A stretch of DNA of 51,195 nt from Mesorhizobium alhagi CCNWXJ12-2 (GCF_000236565.1 NZ_AHAM01000330.1:1-51195), one strand, 5' to 3'. Counted from the first letter of the stretch, positions 17,582 through 29,503 are shown. The notes: generated from the sequence alone by a model not told the origin. Made by a program: numbers and translations.

Positions 17582-17616
17582 GAGCGCCGCGGCTGTCCAA
17601 GCCGTTCAGAAGCTAG

Positions 17617-17646
17617 GTCGCTGGCCGAAACGGCTTGGCCAGCGAC
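17617..17646. repeat. Hairpin between SIS and DapA-family genes
   Basis: GTCGCTGGCC (17617-17626) pairs perfectly with GGCCAGCGAC (17637-17646) around a 10-base loop. No T-run follows, so a simple intrinsic terminator is not shown; it may attenuate read-through or stabilise the upstream mRNA end. Confidence 0.5.
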
Positions 17647-17725
17647 GCGGGGAAATGCAGCGCCGCCGGGTTTTACACCGCGGCAAAAACCGCCTAAACG
17701 CTGCCGTAAATCCCTGGAGTGCCGC

Positions 17726-18634
17726 ATGACCAAGCTTAAGGGCGTCATCGCCGCGGCGGCGACGCCGCTCACCGACGATCTCTCGATTGATCTCGATCGT
17801 CTCGTCAGCCATTGCCGCTGGCTGCATGGTGAAGGCGGCTGCGACGGCATCAATCTTCTCGGCACGACGGGCGAGGCGACGTCGTTCTCGCTCGGGCAGA
17901 GGATCGAGGCGATGCGCGCGGTGGCCGATGGCGGGCTGCCGCTCGACCGCTTCATGGTTGGCACGGGCGCTGCGGCGCTGGACGATGCCGTGCGTCTGAC
18001 GGCGGAGGCAAGGAATCTGGGTTTCGCCGGGGCGCTGCTCCTGCCGCCCTTCTACTACAAGGGCATCGACGAGGACGACCTCGTCGCCTATGTCGAGACG
18101 CTCGTCCGGCGTGTCGGCGCCAACGGGCTGAACCTCTATCTCTATCATTTCCCGGCCAATTCCGGCGTACCCTATTCTGCCGATGTGGTGGCCCGGTTGC
18201 GCGACATGATGCCGGAAACGGTGAAGGGACTGAAGGACAGTTCCGGCGATCTCGACTATTCCGCCGATCTTGTCAGGCGCCTGCCGGGCTTCGACGTATT
18301 CCCGAGCGCGGAGGCCTCGCTCGGCCGCGCCGCCGAACTCGGCTTCGCCGGGTGCATTTCGGCCACCGCCAATGTCACCGGCCGGTTTGCACAAGCTTAC
18401 TGGAGTGGCGAGGGGGCCGCGAAATCGCAGGGGTTGGCGGCCGCCGTCGAAATCCGCGCCGCGATCGCCAGATTTCCGCTGGTTGCCTCGGTCAAGGCCG
18501 CGCTGGGGTTGCTCACCGGCGATTCCGGCTGGAACCGCGTCATGCCGCCGCTCAGCAGCCTTTCGTCCAGCCAGGTCGAGGCGTTGCGCGAAAGCCTCCG
18601 TTCGACTGGATTGATTTCGTCAGCCGCAGCCTGA
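17726..18634 (+). CDS. DapA / N-acetylneuraminate lyase family aldolase
   Basis: A 302-residue class I aldolase of the DHDPS/NanA family. Signature positions are the pyruvate-carboxylate loop LLGTTGEATS, the catalytic tyrosine in LYHFPANSG (YHFP instead of YNVP or YNIP) and the Schiff-base lysine in GLKDSSGD. The family condenses or splits a 2-oxo acid with an aldehyde. It is 144 bases after the SIS gene on the same strand. True DapA is less likely, as the lysine-pathway enzyme normally sits elsewhere and has YNVP. A sialic-acid-like or 2-keto-3-deoxy-acid lyase is more in keeping with the ROK, SIS and GntR neighbours. Confidence 0.85.
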   Translation: MTKLKGVIAAAATPLTDDLSIDLDRLVSHCRWLHGEGGCDGINLLGTTGEATSFSLGQRIEAMRAVADGGLPLDRFMVGTGAAALDDAVRLTAEARNLGFAGALLLPPFYYKGIDEDDLVAYVETLVRRVGANGLNLYLYHFPANSGVPYSADVVARLRDMMPETVKGLKDSSGDLDYSADLVRRLPGFDVFPSAEASLGRAAELGFAGCISATANVTGRFAQAYWSGEGAAKSQGLAAAVEIRAAIARFPLVASVKAALGLLTGDSGWNRVMPPLSSLSSSQVEALRESLRSTGLISSAAA

Positions 18635-18814
18635 TTCATCCTCGCTGAAGCGCGTGCCGGCGGTTCGACGCGGCGACGACCCGTCATAAAACCATGGCAC
18701 GAGAAACTTATCTGGCCGGCGGGAGTGCGCCGGGCAGCTTAACATTGCTCCCGGCAGCTTGTATTGAGGTCTTGCTGCCTCTGGCTGCATCGAAACACTT
18801 CGAGGGATACCCGT

Positions 18815-20194
18815 ATGAAACTCAGCATCTTCGGGACAGGCTATGTCGGCCTGGTTACGGGAGCCTGCTTCGCCGATGTCGGCCATGAGGTGCTCTGCAT
18901 CGATGTCGATGCCGGGCGGATCGCGATGCTTAAAGAGGGCAGGGTGCCGATCTTCGAGCCCGGCCTTCGCGAGATGGTCGTGCGCAACGCCGAGGCAGGG
19001 CGGCTGAAATTCTCGACCGATGCGCCTGCCGGCGTGCGCTTCGCCGATCTGATCTTCATCGCCGTCGGCACGCCGCCGCAGCACAACGGCTCGGCTGATT
19101 TGAGCCATGTTCTTGCGGTGGCCGAGACGATCGGCGAGCATATCGACGGCTACAAGATCGTGGTCGGGAAGTCGACCGTGCCGGTAGGCACCGCGGACCG
19201 GGTCGAGGCGGTGATCGCCGCCGCGCTTGCCAGGCGAGGCGCGACACATGGTTTCGACGTCTGCTCCAACCCCGAATTCCTCAAGGAAGGCAGCGCCATC
19301 GAGGATTTCACCAAACCCGCCCGCATCATCATCGGCTCCGAGAAGGAAGCGGTCCGCAAGAAGCTGCAGGAGTGCTACGCGCCCTACAACCGCAACCACG
19401 ACAAGCTCATCAGCATGGATGTCCGCTCGGCGGAACTGACCAAATATGCCGCCAACGCCATGCTGGCGACCAAGATCAGCTTCATGAACGAGATGGCCAA
19501 CATCGCCGAACGGCTGGGCGCCGATATCGAGGAGGTACGCCAGGGCATCGGCTCCGACCCGCGCATTGGCTATCAGTTCATCTATCCGGGCTGCGGTTAT
19601 GGCGGCTCATGCTTCCCCAAGGATGTGCGCGCTCTGGCGCACACGGCGGAGGAGGCGGGGTTCAGGGCGGAACTCATGGAGGCGGTGGAACGCGTCAACA
19701 ATGTGCAGAAGGGCGTGCTCTTCCGCAAGCTGGAGCAGGCGTTCGACGGCGATCTCAAAGGCCGCACCATCGCACTGTGGGGATTGGCCTTCAAGCCGAA
19801 CACGGACGACATGCGCGACGCGCCGAGCCGGACGCTGATGGAAGCGCTGTGGGAGGCGGGCGCCAGCGTCCGCGCCTTCGATCCGGAAGCGATGACGGAG
19901 GCGCGGCGGCACTATGGCGAGCGTCTCGACCTGTCCCTCGCCTCGGGCCATCTCGATGCCGCCGCCGGCGCTGATGCACTGGTGATCTGCACCGAATGGA
20001 AGCAGTTCCGGGTCGTCGATTTCGCCTGGCTGAAGGCCAATCTCAAAAGCCCGGTCATCATCGACGGGCGCAATCTCTATGACCCGGAAGACGTTCGCCG
20101 CCACGGCCTGCTCTACTACGCGGTCGGCCGCGGCGATTCCGTGCTGCGCAACGGCGCAATGTCGCAATCCCAACCGCGTCGCGCAGTGGCGTAA
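18815..20194 (+). CDS. UDP-glucose 6-dehydrogenase
   Basis: A 459-residue NAD-dependent enzyme that oxidises UDP-glucose twice to UDP-glucuronate, the donor for acidic surface polysaccharides. It has the N-terminal dinucleotide fold ([16 protein letters not shown]), the substrate segments VGTPP and KSTVPVGT, the catalytic nucleophile Cys266 in [12 protein letters not shown], and the C-terminal NAD-like domain starting [22 protein letters not shown] 18815 is chosen because GAGGGA lies eight bases ahead and the fold starts at once; the frame is open 17 codons further upstream. It ends four bases before the convergent permease gene. GDP-mannose dehydrogenase is the less likely alternative. Confidence 0.92.
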   Translation: MKLSIFGTGYVGLVTGACFADVGHEVLCIDVDAGRIAMLKEGRVPIFEPGLREMVVRNAEAGRLKFSTDAPAGVRFADLIFIAVGTPPQHNGSADLSHVLAVAETIGEHIDGYKIVVGKSTVPVGTADRVEAVIAAALARRGATHGFDVCSNPEFLKEGSAIEDFTKPARIIIGSEKEAVRKKLQECYAPYNRNHDKLISMDVRSAELTKYAANAMLATKISFMNEMANIAERLGADIEEVRQGIGSDPRIGYQFIYPGCGYGGSCFPKDVRALAHTAEEAGFRAELMEAVERVNNVQKGVLFRKLEQAFDGDLKGRTIALWGLAFKPNTDDMRDAPSRTLMEALWEAGASVRAFDPEAMTEARRHYGERLDLSLASGHLDAAAGADALVICTEWKQFRVVDFAWLKANLKSPVIIDGRNLYDPEDVRRHGLLYYAVGRGDSVLRNGAMSQSQPRRAVA

Positions 20195-20198
20195 GCGT

Positions 20199-21374
20199 CT
20201 ACCGATAAGGATCGGCCGCGTCGCGCAGGCCGTCGCCCAGGAAGTTGAAGGCGAGGATCACCAGGATCACCGGGATCATCGGGTAGAGCAGCCACGGATA
20301 GAAGGCGATCACGCTGACGCTGCGCGCTTCGGTCAGCAGGATGCCCCAGCTGGTGATGGGCGGCCGGAGTCCCAGGCCCAGGAAGCTGAGCGCGGTTTCG
20401 CCGAGGATCATGCCCGGTATGGAAATAGTGGCCGTCGCGATGAGATGCGACATGAAGCCCGGTATGAGGTGCCGTCCGATGATGCGGCTGCTCTTGGCGC
20501 CCATCAGCTGCGCCGCCAGCACATAATCCTCCTCGCGTAGCGACAGGAGTTTCGAGCGCACCGCCCGGGCAAGGCCTGTCCAGTCGAACAGGCCGAGTAT
20601 GATGGTGATGCCGAAATAGATCAGGATCGGGCTCCACGTCACCGGCATGATCGCCGCCAGCGCCATCCATAGCGGTATGCTTGGGATAGATTGCAGCACC
20701 TCGATGATGCGCTGCACGACGAGGTCGAACGCGCCGCCATGATAACCGGCGAGCCCGCCGATCACGATGCCGAGCACGAAGCTGAAGGTGATGCCGATAA
20801 GCCCGATTGTCAACGAGATGCGGGCGCCGTAGATGATGCGCGAAAGTACGTCGCGACCGAGCCTGTCGGTGCCGAGCAGGAACATCTGGCCGTCCTTTGC
20901 GGGGCAGACGAGATGGAGGTCACCGTCGAAGAGCCCCCAGAATTCATAGCTGTCGCCGCGGCAGAGGAAGCGCAGTGGCTGAACGTCGTCGTGATTGTCC
21001 GTATATTCCCGCTTCAGCGTGTCCATGTTGAGGTGCATCTGCCGGCCGTAGACGAACGGCCCGACGAACTGTCCCTCATGGAATAGATGCACCGGCTGCG
21101 GCGGCGTGTGGATGAAGTCGACATTGCGCGTGTGCAGATTGTAGGGTGCGAGGAATTCGCAAAACACGATCATCAGGTAGAGCGCGGCCAGGAAGATGCC
21201 GGACGCCAGCGCAAGGCGGTGCCGCTTGAACTTCCACCACATCAGCCGCATTTGCGACGCCTGATAGACGCGCATCTGCTCCTCGGTCATCACCTCCACC
21301 GACTGGGGGTCGAATGGCGCGGTAGAGACGTAGTGCTCGAGCGGAGCGCCGGGCGGGGGGAGCGGTGCGTTCAT
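20199..21374 (-). CDS. ABC transporter permease, OppC/YejE type
   Basis: A 391-residue inner-membrane permease of the peptide/oligosaccharide family. It is longer than standard OppC because of a cytoplasmic N-terminus (residues 1-50) and a large periplasmic loop after helix 1 containing CRGDSYEFWGLFDGDLHLVC. The conserved entry to the transport domain is LGTDRLGRDVLSRIIYGAR. It overlaps the OppB-type gene by four bases and is the last gene of the operon. Such extended OppC proteins occur in microcin C/peptide (Yej) and in oligosaccharide importers. Confidence 0.9.
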   Translation of the reverse strand: MNAPLPPPGAPLEHYVSTAPFDPQSVEVMTEEQMRVYQASQMRLMWWKFKRHRLALASGIFLAALYLMIVFCEFLAPYNLHTRNVDFIHTPPQPVHLFHEGQFVGPFVYGRQMHLNMDTLKREYTDNHDDVQPLRFLCRGDSYEFWGLFDGDLHLVCPAKDGQMFLLGTDRLGRDVLSRIIYGARISLTIGLIGITFSFVLGIVIGGLAGYHGGAFDLVVQRIIEVLQSIPSIPLWMALAAIMPVTWSPILIYFGITIILGLFDWTGLARAVRSKLLSLREEDYVLAAQLMGAKSSRIIGRHLIPGFMSHLIATATISIPGMILGETALSFLGLGLRPPITSWGILLTEARSVSVIAFYPWLLYPMIPVILVILAFNFLGDGLRDAADPYR

Positions 21375-22369
21375 TTGGTGCTGCCGCCCTGTAGCCTTAT
21401 GCGCGGATCTAGAAGCGCCAGCGCCAGATCGGAGATCAGGACGCCGATGACGGTGAGGAATGCAAGGAACATCAGGAACGATCCGGCCAGATACATGTCC
21501 TGGCTCTGCAGCGCCTTGATCAGCATCGGGCCGGTCGTCTCGAGCGAAAGCACGATCGCGGTGATCTCCGCACCGGAAATGATCGCGGGCAGGATCGATC
21601 CGATATCCGACATGAAGAAGTTCAGCGCCATGCGCATAGGATATTTGACCAGCGTCTTGAACGGATGCAGGCCCTTGGCGCGCGGCGTCATCACATATTG
21701 CTTCTGAAGCTCGTCGAGCAGATTGGCGCGCAACCGCCGGATCATTCCGGCCGTGCCGGCCGTCCCGATGATGATGACCGGGATCCAGATATGTTCGAGG
21801 ATGGACTTTGCCTTGGCCCAGCTCATCGGCTCGTCCAGATACTGGCGATCCATGAGGCCGCCGATCGAGCTGCCGAACCAGATATTGGCGAAATACATCA
21901 GGATCAGCGCCAGCATGAAATTGGGAATGGCGATGCCGATCAGGCCCAGGAACGTCAGGCCGTAATCGCCCCAGCTATACTGATGGGTCGCCGAATACAT
22001 GCCGATCGGGAAGGCGATTACCCAAGTGAAGACGATCGTCACGAACGACACCAGCACAGTCAGCCACAGCCGATCGCCAACAACGTCGCTGACCGGCAGC
22101 TGATATTCGAACGAATAGCCGAAATCGCCCTGCAGCATGCCCGCGAGCCAAAGGAAGTAGCGAACCACCGGCGGCTTGTCGAAATCGTACTCCGCCCGCA
22201 GCGCCTCGAGCCTGTCCATGTCGACGCCTTCGCCCATGGCGCGCAATTCGGCGGCATAGCTTTCGAAATAGTCGCCCGGCGGCAATTCGATGATGATGAA
22301 GATCAACGCCGATATCAGGAGCAGCGTCGGTATCATAACGGCGATGCGCCAGATGATGTATCGCAGCAC
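21371..22369 (-). CDS. ABC transporter permease, OppB/YejB type
   Basis: A 332-residue permease. Starting at GTG 22369 it begins VLRYIIWRIAVMIPTLLLIS, the usual first helix of OppB proteins, and the TGA of the binding protein lies just two bases away. The reading frame continues upstream over the binding-protein gene without family-like sequence, so the longer version is rejected. It pairs with the OppC-type permease downstream. Confidence 0.88.
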   Translation of the reverse strand: MLRYIIWRIAVMIPTLLLISALIFIIIELPPGDYFESYAAELRAMGEGVDMDRLEALRAEYDFDKPPVVRYFLWLAGMLQGDFGYSFEYQLPVSDVVGDRLWLTVLVSFVTIVFTWVIAFPIGMYSATHQYSWGDYGLTFLGLIGIAIPNFMLALILMYFANIWFGSSIGGLMDRQYLDEPMSWAKAKSILEHIWIPVIIIGTAGTAGMIRRLRANLLDELQKQYVMTPRAKGLHPFKTLVKYPMRMALNFFMSDIGSILPAIISGAEITAIVLSLETTGPMLIKALQSQDMYLAGSFLMFLAFLTVIGVLISDLALALLDPRIRLQGGSTK

Positions 22370-22371
22370 GT

Positions 22372-24263
22372 TCAGGTTTCCTCGCCGAGCCAGAACGTAT
22401 CGGGCATGTAGACTCCGAAATAGCAGGTAGGATCGAAGCCGTAGAGTGCCTCCTTGGGGAGGTTTCGCAAGCGGGTCGTGGCCAGGATAGGCTGCTGCGT
22501 GGCGTTGACGATGCCGATCGAGAACACCTGCTGCGTGTAAATCGACAGCATCTTGTGCCAGATCGCGGCCCGTTCCGGCGTCGTCACCGTGTGGCGCCAT
22601 TCCTTGAGCAGGCGCATCAGTTCGGCGGCTTCCGGCATATCGGGCGCTTCGCCGATCTCGCCATGCGACACATAATGGGCGCCCCACACGGGCCATTGCA
22701 GCTGGTCGTCGGCGGTCGGGGCCAGTTGCCCGGGGTTCATGTCGGCTGTCGGCACGCCATTGTCGATGCCCGACCAGATCGACATCATGATCTGGCCGGC
22801 CAATGCCCGGCTGCGGAACACATCGCGCTGCGAATTGCGGATGAAGAGGGCGAGGCCGACATTGCGCCAGTGGTCGGCGACCAGTTCCAGCACATCGGTT
22901 TCCAGCGTGCTTTCGCCGGCGCTCTCGATAATGATCTGCGCTGGGCGGCCGTCGGGCAGGATGCGAATGCCGTCATCGTCGCGCAAACTGAGCCCGGCCT
23001 CGTCGAGCAGGGCATTCGCCTGCCCCGGATCGTGCTTGATCCACGCCTGCGCATATTCAGGGCGGAAGAGCGGGCTTTCGGGCAGCACCGTGTCGGCGCT
23101 GGGCGTTGCCAGCCCATAAAACACCGCCATGTTGATTTCGCGCCGGTCGATAGCCAGCGACAGCGCACGCCGCACCCTGACGTCGCGCAGCAGCGGCCGC
23201 CAGACCGCGTCGCCTGTATTCTGGTTCGGCAGCAGTGCCAGCCGCGACCCCAGCGTCTTTTTCCACAGGCTGACCTTCACCGGATAGCGCTTCTCGGCGT
23301 CCTTCAGGAAGGCGTAGTCGGTGAAATCTAGGTTGATCGCCTGAAGGTCGCTCTCGCCCGCGCCGGTCTTGGCTGGGATGATCGACGACGAACTCACATT
23401 CAGCACGAACCGGTCGATATAGGGCAGCTGGAGCCCGTTCTCGTCGACGCGGTGGAAGAACGGATTGCGCTCGAAAACGAACTGTTCGGCCGGTGGCTTG
23501 GTGGTGTTGCGCCACGGATCGAGCGTCGGCAGATCGGGATTTTCCGGACGGTACTGCCGGGCCATGCGGATGTGCAGCGAGGTCCACTTCTTGGCCTTGT
23601 TCTGCTTCATCAGCTCTTCGAGCTTGGCCTCGTCCTGATAGTTCTTGTGGAATTGCTTGAGGTAGGCCGCCGGCACGACCAGGCTTAGCGCCTGCGGTGC
23701 GGCGAGCTTCGGCAGGAAGTCCGGATTGGGCGCATGCCAGGTGTAGCGGACGGTCAGCGTGTCGACGACCTCGAATACCGGTCCTTTGCCGTCGACCATG
23801 AGAGCGGTGTCGACACCGCCCAGATCTTCATTGTTGATGATGTCTTCCCAGCAATAGCGGAAGTCCTCGGACGTCAGCAGGCTGCCGTCGGACCATTTGT
23901 GGCCTTCGCGCAGGCGGAAGGTGAAGACGCGGTCCTCTTCGCTGGTGAAGCTTTCCAGAATGTCCGGCTGCAGGGTGAGCGTCTCGTCATAGCCGACCAG
24001 CCGGGCGTAGCCGTATATGGTCATCAGCCGGATGTCTTTCTGGCTGCCGATCAGCGTCCGCACCGTCCCGCCATGCTTTCCGGGCTGGCGGCCCATCGAA
24101 GCGACTTTGACGATGCGCGGCATCCGCGGCAGCCGCTCGGCCACCGGCGGCAGCTTGCCTTCTTCCAACTGCGATTTGAAGAATTCCGGTTCGCGGTCGG
24201 CGGCCCGCAGCGTCCCCGGCAGCAGGGCCGAGCCGATGACGCCAAGGGCGGTGCGCCGCGTTA

Positions 24264-24267
<4 letters not shown>
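22372..24267 (-). CDS. ABC transporter binding protein, family 5 (YejA-like)
   Basis: A 631-residue periplasmic solute-binding protein of the peptide/oligosaccharide class. The N-terminus is a twin-arginine-like signal (ITRRTALGVIGSALLPGTL, residues 2-20). The conserved family-5 segment appears as FTFRLREGHKWSDGSLLTSEDFRYCW. TTG 24267 is the proposed start, overlapping the ATPase stop (TTGA); no ATG gives a signal peptide. Family-5 proteins of this length bind peptides in Yej systems but oligosaccharides in several other systems. The secreted lyase encoded upstream makes an oligosaccharide ligand worth considering. Confidence 0.85.
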
Positions 24268-26153
<1,886 letters not shown>

Positions 26154-26272
26154 TGCCCGCACGGTTCCCCTGTCCGAGCGCTGAATTTCCCCGTTTCTGC
26201 TGCTCGTCGAGGGGGAGATTATCGCACGGCCAATGGGCTGCCTAGTGTTAGCGATCAATAAAACAGCAACTT

Positions 26273-26302
26273 CCGGAGGAACGTATTCCTGTTCTGCTCC
26301 GG
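26273..26302 (-). terminator. Possible terminator hairpin after the lyase gene
   Basis: Read on the minus strand, CCGGAG ... CTCCGG flank an inner AGGAA-TACG-TTCCT stem, followed after a few bases by TTTTATT. It lies between the lyase stop and the ATPase start. The stem is uneven, so this is a weak call. Confidence 0.35.
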
Positions 26303-26312
26303 CGCCGCGGCA

Positions 26313-27272
26313 TCATTGCATCGGGCAGGGCGCACCGGCCAGCACATCGGCGCAGCGCGGCGAGCGGCGGAAATCGTCGTAATAGACGGTCCAATCGGTT
26401 GTATGCGCCGCGCGATAGGGGCCGAATTTGAAGTACTGGTTCTTGCCGAGGCCCTTGTCGGCATGGCCGATATGTCCCTTGACGGTGACGACAGGCTTGC
26501 CGTTGGCGTAGAGTTCGATGTGGCCCGTCCCGTCTGGGCCAGGCTTTGTATAGACGGCGAAATCGATCCAGCCGGAACCAGGAGCCGGCAGCTTGTTGCC
26601 GTGGTCGATCACCTTGATAGCGTCCGTGCAGCTGGTGAACAGCGGGCCGTCGTCCTGGCCCCAGGATGCATCCGTTGCCACCAGCGCGCGCATCTGGTTC
26701 GTCTCTGGGCGAAACCAGACCGGCGTTCCGCCGGTCGTGCAGTCCGGCCCGACGCCGTCTCCATTCTTGTTTGTTGGGGCAACGTAGTTAGTCTCGACCG
26801 TGGCGTGGAGCTTGCCCTGCCGCAACCGCAGGGCGAGGAAGGGGCTGAAATCGCCCTCGGCGCCCGGTTCGATCTCGCGCTTCCACTGCGCGATCAGGTA
26901 GCGATGGTCGTCGCTCGGCACCGGGTCTGCGAACTTGACCGCGAAGCCGTACCAGACACCCTGGTCGTAGGGCACGCGCAATTCGGGCTTTTCCCAGATC
27001 TCGGCGCGTTCGCTGCAACTCTTTGCAGTGGCTCCGCAGAGCGGCTTGATGCTGAGCTTCAGCGCCCCGCCGCCATTGCGCGTCACGGCCTTCTGGAACT
27101 CGACGCGGCCCGCGCTTTGTTCGTAATTTTCCTTGTAGTAGAGGCCGCCCGATTCGGAAAAATCGGAACCGTCGAAACTGTCGATGAGAACGTCTGAATT
27201 CGCCGAGGCGCCGGTCTGGCAGCACATGCAAAAGGCGGCCGCCAGGCCGACGGAGCGGATCGTAGTGTTCAT
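26313..27272 (-). CDS. Secreted polysaccharide lyase family protein (heparin-lyase-I-like fold)
   Basis: A 319-residue exported protein. Residues 1-25 form a Sec signal (SVGLAAAFCMCCQTGASANS). The mature part looks like the jelly-roll polysaccharide lyases of Pfam PF14099: SFDGSDFSE, then a catalytic-groove-like RYLIAQWKRE, and GWIDFAVYTKPGPDGTG with YANGKPVVTVKG near the C-terminus. Six cysteines in the mature region suggest periplasmic disulfides. It overlaps the cyclase gene by four bases. In a glycan biosynthesis locus a lyase of this type could trim or release the polymer during export. The family call comes from motif pattern, not a search. Confidence 0.7.
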   Translation of the reverse strand: MNTTIRSVGLAAAFCMCCQTGASANSDVLIDSFDGSDFSESGGLYYKENYEQSAGRVEFQKAVTRNGGGALKLSIKPLCGATAKSCSERAEIWEKPELRVPYDQGVWYGFAVKFADPVPSDDHRYLIAQWKREIEPGAEGDFSPFLALRLRQGKLHATVETNYVAPTNKNGDGVGPDCTTGGTPVWFRPETNQMRALVATDASWGQDDGPLFTSCTDAIKVIDHGNKLPAPGSGWIDFAVYTKPGPDGTGHIELYANGKPVVTVKGHIGHADKGLGKNQYFKFGPYRAAHTTDWTVYYDDFRRSPRCADVLAGAPCPMQ

Positions 27273-28609
27273 TGCAGCTTCTTTTCCCCGTTCACTTCAA
27301 TCATGGATTGCCCGCCACCGCGAATCAAGAGCATCAACTGCTCGGCGTCCGACATGCCGTCGTAGGTCACGTCGAACCCGTCCTCGTCGGACATGTCGAT
27401 GTCGGCGACATCCGGATGCAGGATCGTCAGCTTCTGCCTGACCCCGGCCAGCTTTTCCTTGCCGAGCGTCACCCATCCTCCACCGGTATAGGTTGCGAAA
27501 TCCTTGCTGGCGATAAGGCGCTGTGGATATTTCTTGGTCAGCGTCTGCAGCCGCTGCACCTCGTTGACGGCCGAGCCGAAGGCCGAGAACGTCAGGCGGT
27601 CGGTGAGGCCGACATTACCGAACATCACATTGCCGACATGCAGCCCGATGCCGTAGCCGATTTCGGCGAGCCCTTTCTGCTTCCTCTCCTCGTTGAGGTC
27701 GGCCATGCGGGCGCTCGCCTTGAACGCTGCCGCGAGCGCAGCCCGGCAGGCGATTTCCGAAGGTTCCCGGTGGCGGTCGCAGGGATAGACGGCCAGGAAA
27801 CCGTCGCCGAGAAAGCTCATGATCTGGCCGCCCCTGCGATTGAAGGGCGCAGCGATGGCGTCGAAGAAGCGGTTCAGCGTCTCGATATAGACTTCGCGGC
27901 CTTCGCGCTCGGCGAGCATGGTCGAGCCGCGCATGTCGGCCATCACCAGCGCCGCGCGGATGGTGTCTCCCTCGCCGCGCTTGATCTGGCCGTTCAACAC
28001 ACGCTTGCCGGCGTCGCCGCCGAGATAGGTGGTCAGCATGTTGTCGGCGAGCTTGCTGAGGACCGCCATCTTGGCCGCCACCGCCAGATGGTTCTGCACG
28101 CGCAGCAGCGCCGCGATCATGTTTTCGCTGAAGCCGCCGGGATTGTCGGTCGACCAGGAGCCGAGCATGCCCTGGTTGTTGTCGCCGCCGAACCAATGCT
28201 TGAAGGCGAGATAATCGGTGACGCCGAGCAGCTTGAGGTCGTCGAAGATCGGGAACTCTGACGGTCCCTCTGGATCGATGCGCCGCCTGAGATGATCGAG
28301 ATTGTTGTTGAGCAGGTGGTAATAGGGGCTGCGCAGAAAACGCTCGGGGGTCTCGCCGGGCTTTTTTCGGAAGCCTTCCACACGCATGCCGGTGCTGCGC
28401 TCCCAGGTGAAGCCGAGCGCGTCGTAGAGCGGGTGCAGCATCGAAAAACTGAGATGGACTCGAACCAGCGGCAGGCCGGCGGCGGCCAGCCTTTCGCAAA
28501 AGCCGCGCACCATGACTTCGAGATCGTCGCCCGCGAGCGACGAATGGCTCAGCCAGTCGGCGACTTTGTCCATCAGGATGGTGGAAACGTCCGCGTTTGT
28601 AGTGCTCAT
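27269..28609 (-). CDS. Class III adenylate/guanylate cyclase
   Basis: A 446-residue cytoplasmic protein. Residues 1-215 are an uncharacterised N-terminal regulatory region. Residues 216-400 are a class III catalytic domain: the metal-binding Asp225 (MADMRGST) and Asp269 (SFLGDGFLAVY) are both present, and the dimer-interface strand has FSAFGSAVNEVQRL. A 45-residue tail follows. No membrane helix is seen. It should make cAMP or cGMP from NTP. It is translationally coupled on both sides (ATGA overlaps with FkbM upstream and the lyase downstream), tying a second messenger to glycan genes. A cyclic-nucleotide-binding protein is encoded 5 kb away. Confidence 0.85.
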   Translation of the reverse strand: MSTTNADVSTILMDKVADWLSHSSLAGDDLEVMVRGFCERLAAAGLPLVRVHLSFSMLHPLYDALGFTWERSTGMRVEGFRKKPGETPERFLRSPYYHLLNNNLDHLRRRIDPEGPSEFPIFDDLKLLGVTDYLAFKHWFGGDNNQGMLGSWSTDNPGGFSENMIAALLRVQNHLAVAAKMAVLSKLADNMLTTYLGGDAGKRVLNGQIKRGEGDTIRAALVMADMRGSTMLAEREGREVYIETLNRFFDAIAAPFNRRGGQIMSFLGDGFLAVYPCDRHREPSEIACRAALAAAFKASARMADLNEERKQKGLAEIGYGIGLHVGNVMFGNVGLTDRLTFSAFGSAVNEVQRLQTLTKKYPQRLIASKDFATYTGGGWVTLGKEKLAGVRQKLTILHPDVADIDMSDEDGFDVTYDGMSDAEQLMLLIRGGGQSMIEVNGEKKLQ

Positions 28610-29460
28610 GACTTATCCTCGAAGGTTGGAGCGGGATTGCGTTCGAACACGAAATCCGCCCCCTTTGGTTTGCCGCGAAATAGGATTCCCCCCAGGATAT
28701 ATGCCGCCAGACTGTCGAACTTATGGAGGCTCGGGCCGGGAATGAAGCCGCCCAGCCGCCTCCCCAACCGCCATGTCGCCCATGCAGTGCGCAGCCGCCG
28801 CCACAGCCAGCCGCCTCTCAGGCTCTTCTCGTATAATTGCGGATGGACCGCCATCTGCAGCCCGCGCAACGGGTAATGCTTCAGCTTGGCCAGTTCGTCC
28901 GCGATCTCGTATTCGTAGCCTTCTATGTCGATCTTGACGAAGACCGGTGCGCCTGCCGCATGGCGCATGATGTCGTCGATGCCGAAGCCGCGCGCCGATG
29001 CCTCCGCGCCGTTGCCGATATCGAGAATGCTGGTTTCGGAACTGCCGAAACAGTCGACCGCATGGATCGCTACCTTGCCGCGGTTGGCAAGCGCGCCCTC
29101 TATCACGGTCACATTGCCGGCTGCCGGCGCTAGCGCGTTCAGGATTGCGGCGCATTTCGGATCGGGGTCGACGGCCACCACCTTGCGCGCGATCTGCGCC
29201 GACCACATCGGCGTTACGCCAATCCATGCGCCGATATCGATAAGCACGGTATCGCTGTCCAGGTTGCGCGCAAGAGTAGTGAAAGTGTTCGCCTCCCAGC
29301 AATTTCCGGCAAGCTTGCGGTAGAATTTCGCGTATTCGCACATGTCCGGAAGGGCGACGGTGCGGCCGGCATAGCGGATGTCGACAGTTTTCATCGGCTC
29401 CGCGCGTTCAAATGTCCGGCTCATGAATTTCAGCTCGGTATTGCAATCTGGGATAGTCAT
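28606..29460 (-). CDS. FkbM-family methyltransferase
   Basis: A SAM-dependent O-methyltransferase of up to 284 residues. Motif I is VLIDIGAWIGVTPMW, motif II VVAVDPDPKCAAIL, and the FkbM motif VKIDIEGYEYEIADEL follows near residue 190. The family often methylates sugars of surface polysaccharides and nodulation factors. Start is uncertain: ATG 29460, 29424 and 29394 are all in frame and no ribosome binding site decides; the conserved part begins near 29394 (MKTVDIRYAG). First gene of an FkbM-cyclase-lyase operon with four-base overlaps. Confidence 0.82.
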   Translation of the reverse strand: MTIPDCNTELKFMSRTFERAEPMKTVDIRYAGRTVALPDMCEYAKFYRKLAGNCWEANTFTTLARNLDSDTVLIDIGAWIGVTPMWSAQIARKVVAVDPDPKCAAILNALAPAAGNVTVIEGALANRGKVAIHAVDCFGSSETSILDIGNGAEASARGFGIDDIMRHAAGAPVFVKIDIEGYEYEIADELAKLKHYPLRGLQMAVHPQLYEKSLRGGWLWRRLRTAWATWRLGRRLGGFIPGPSLHKFDSLAAYILGGILFRGKPKGADFVFERNPAPTFEDKS

Positions 29461-29503
29461 ATAGGTGGCGGCCGCGGCGGGTAACAGAGCCACCGGCGGG
29501 TTT

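Noticed and set aside
17726-18634. DapA-family gene considered as the housekeeping lysine-pathway dapA
   Set aside because: The catalytic tyrosine motif is YHFP rather than YNVP or similar, and the neighbours are sugar-catabolic.
26154-26312. Possible small gene between the lyase and the ATPase
   Set aside because: Only a short frame without ribosome binding site or coding character; the region reads better as a terminator plus promoter.
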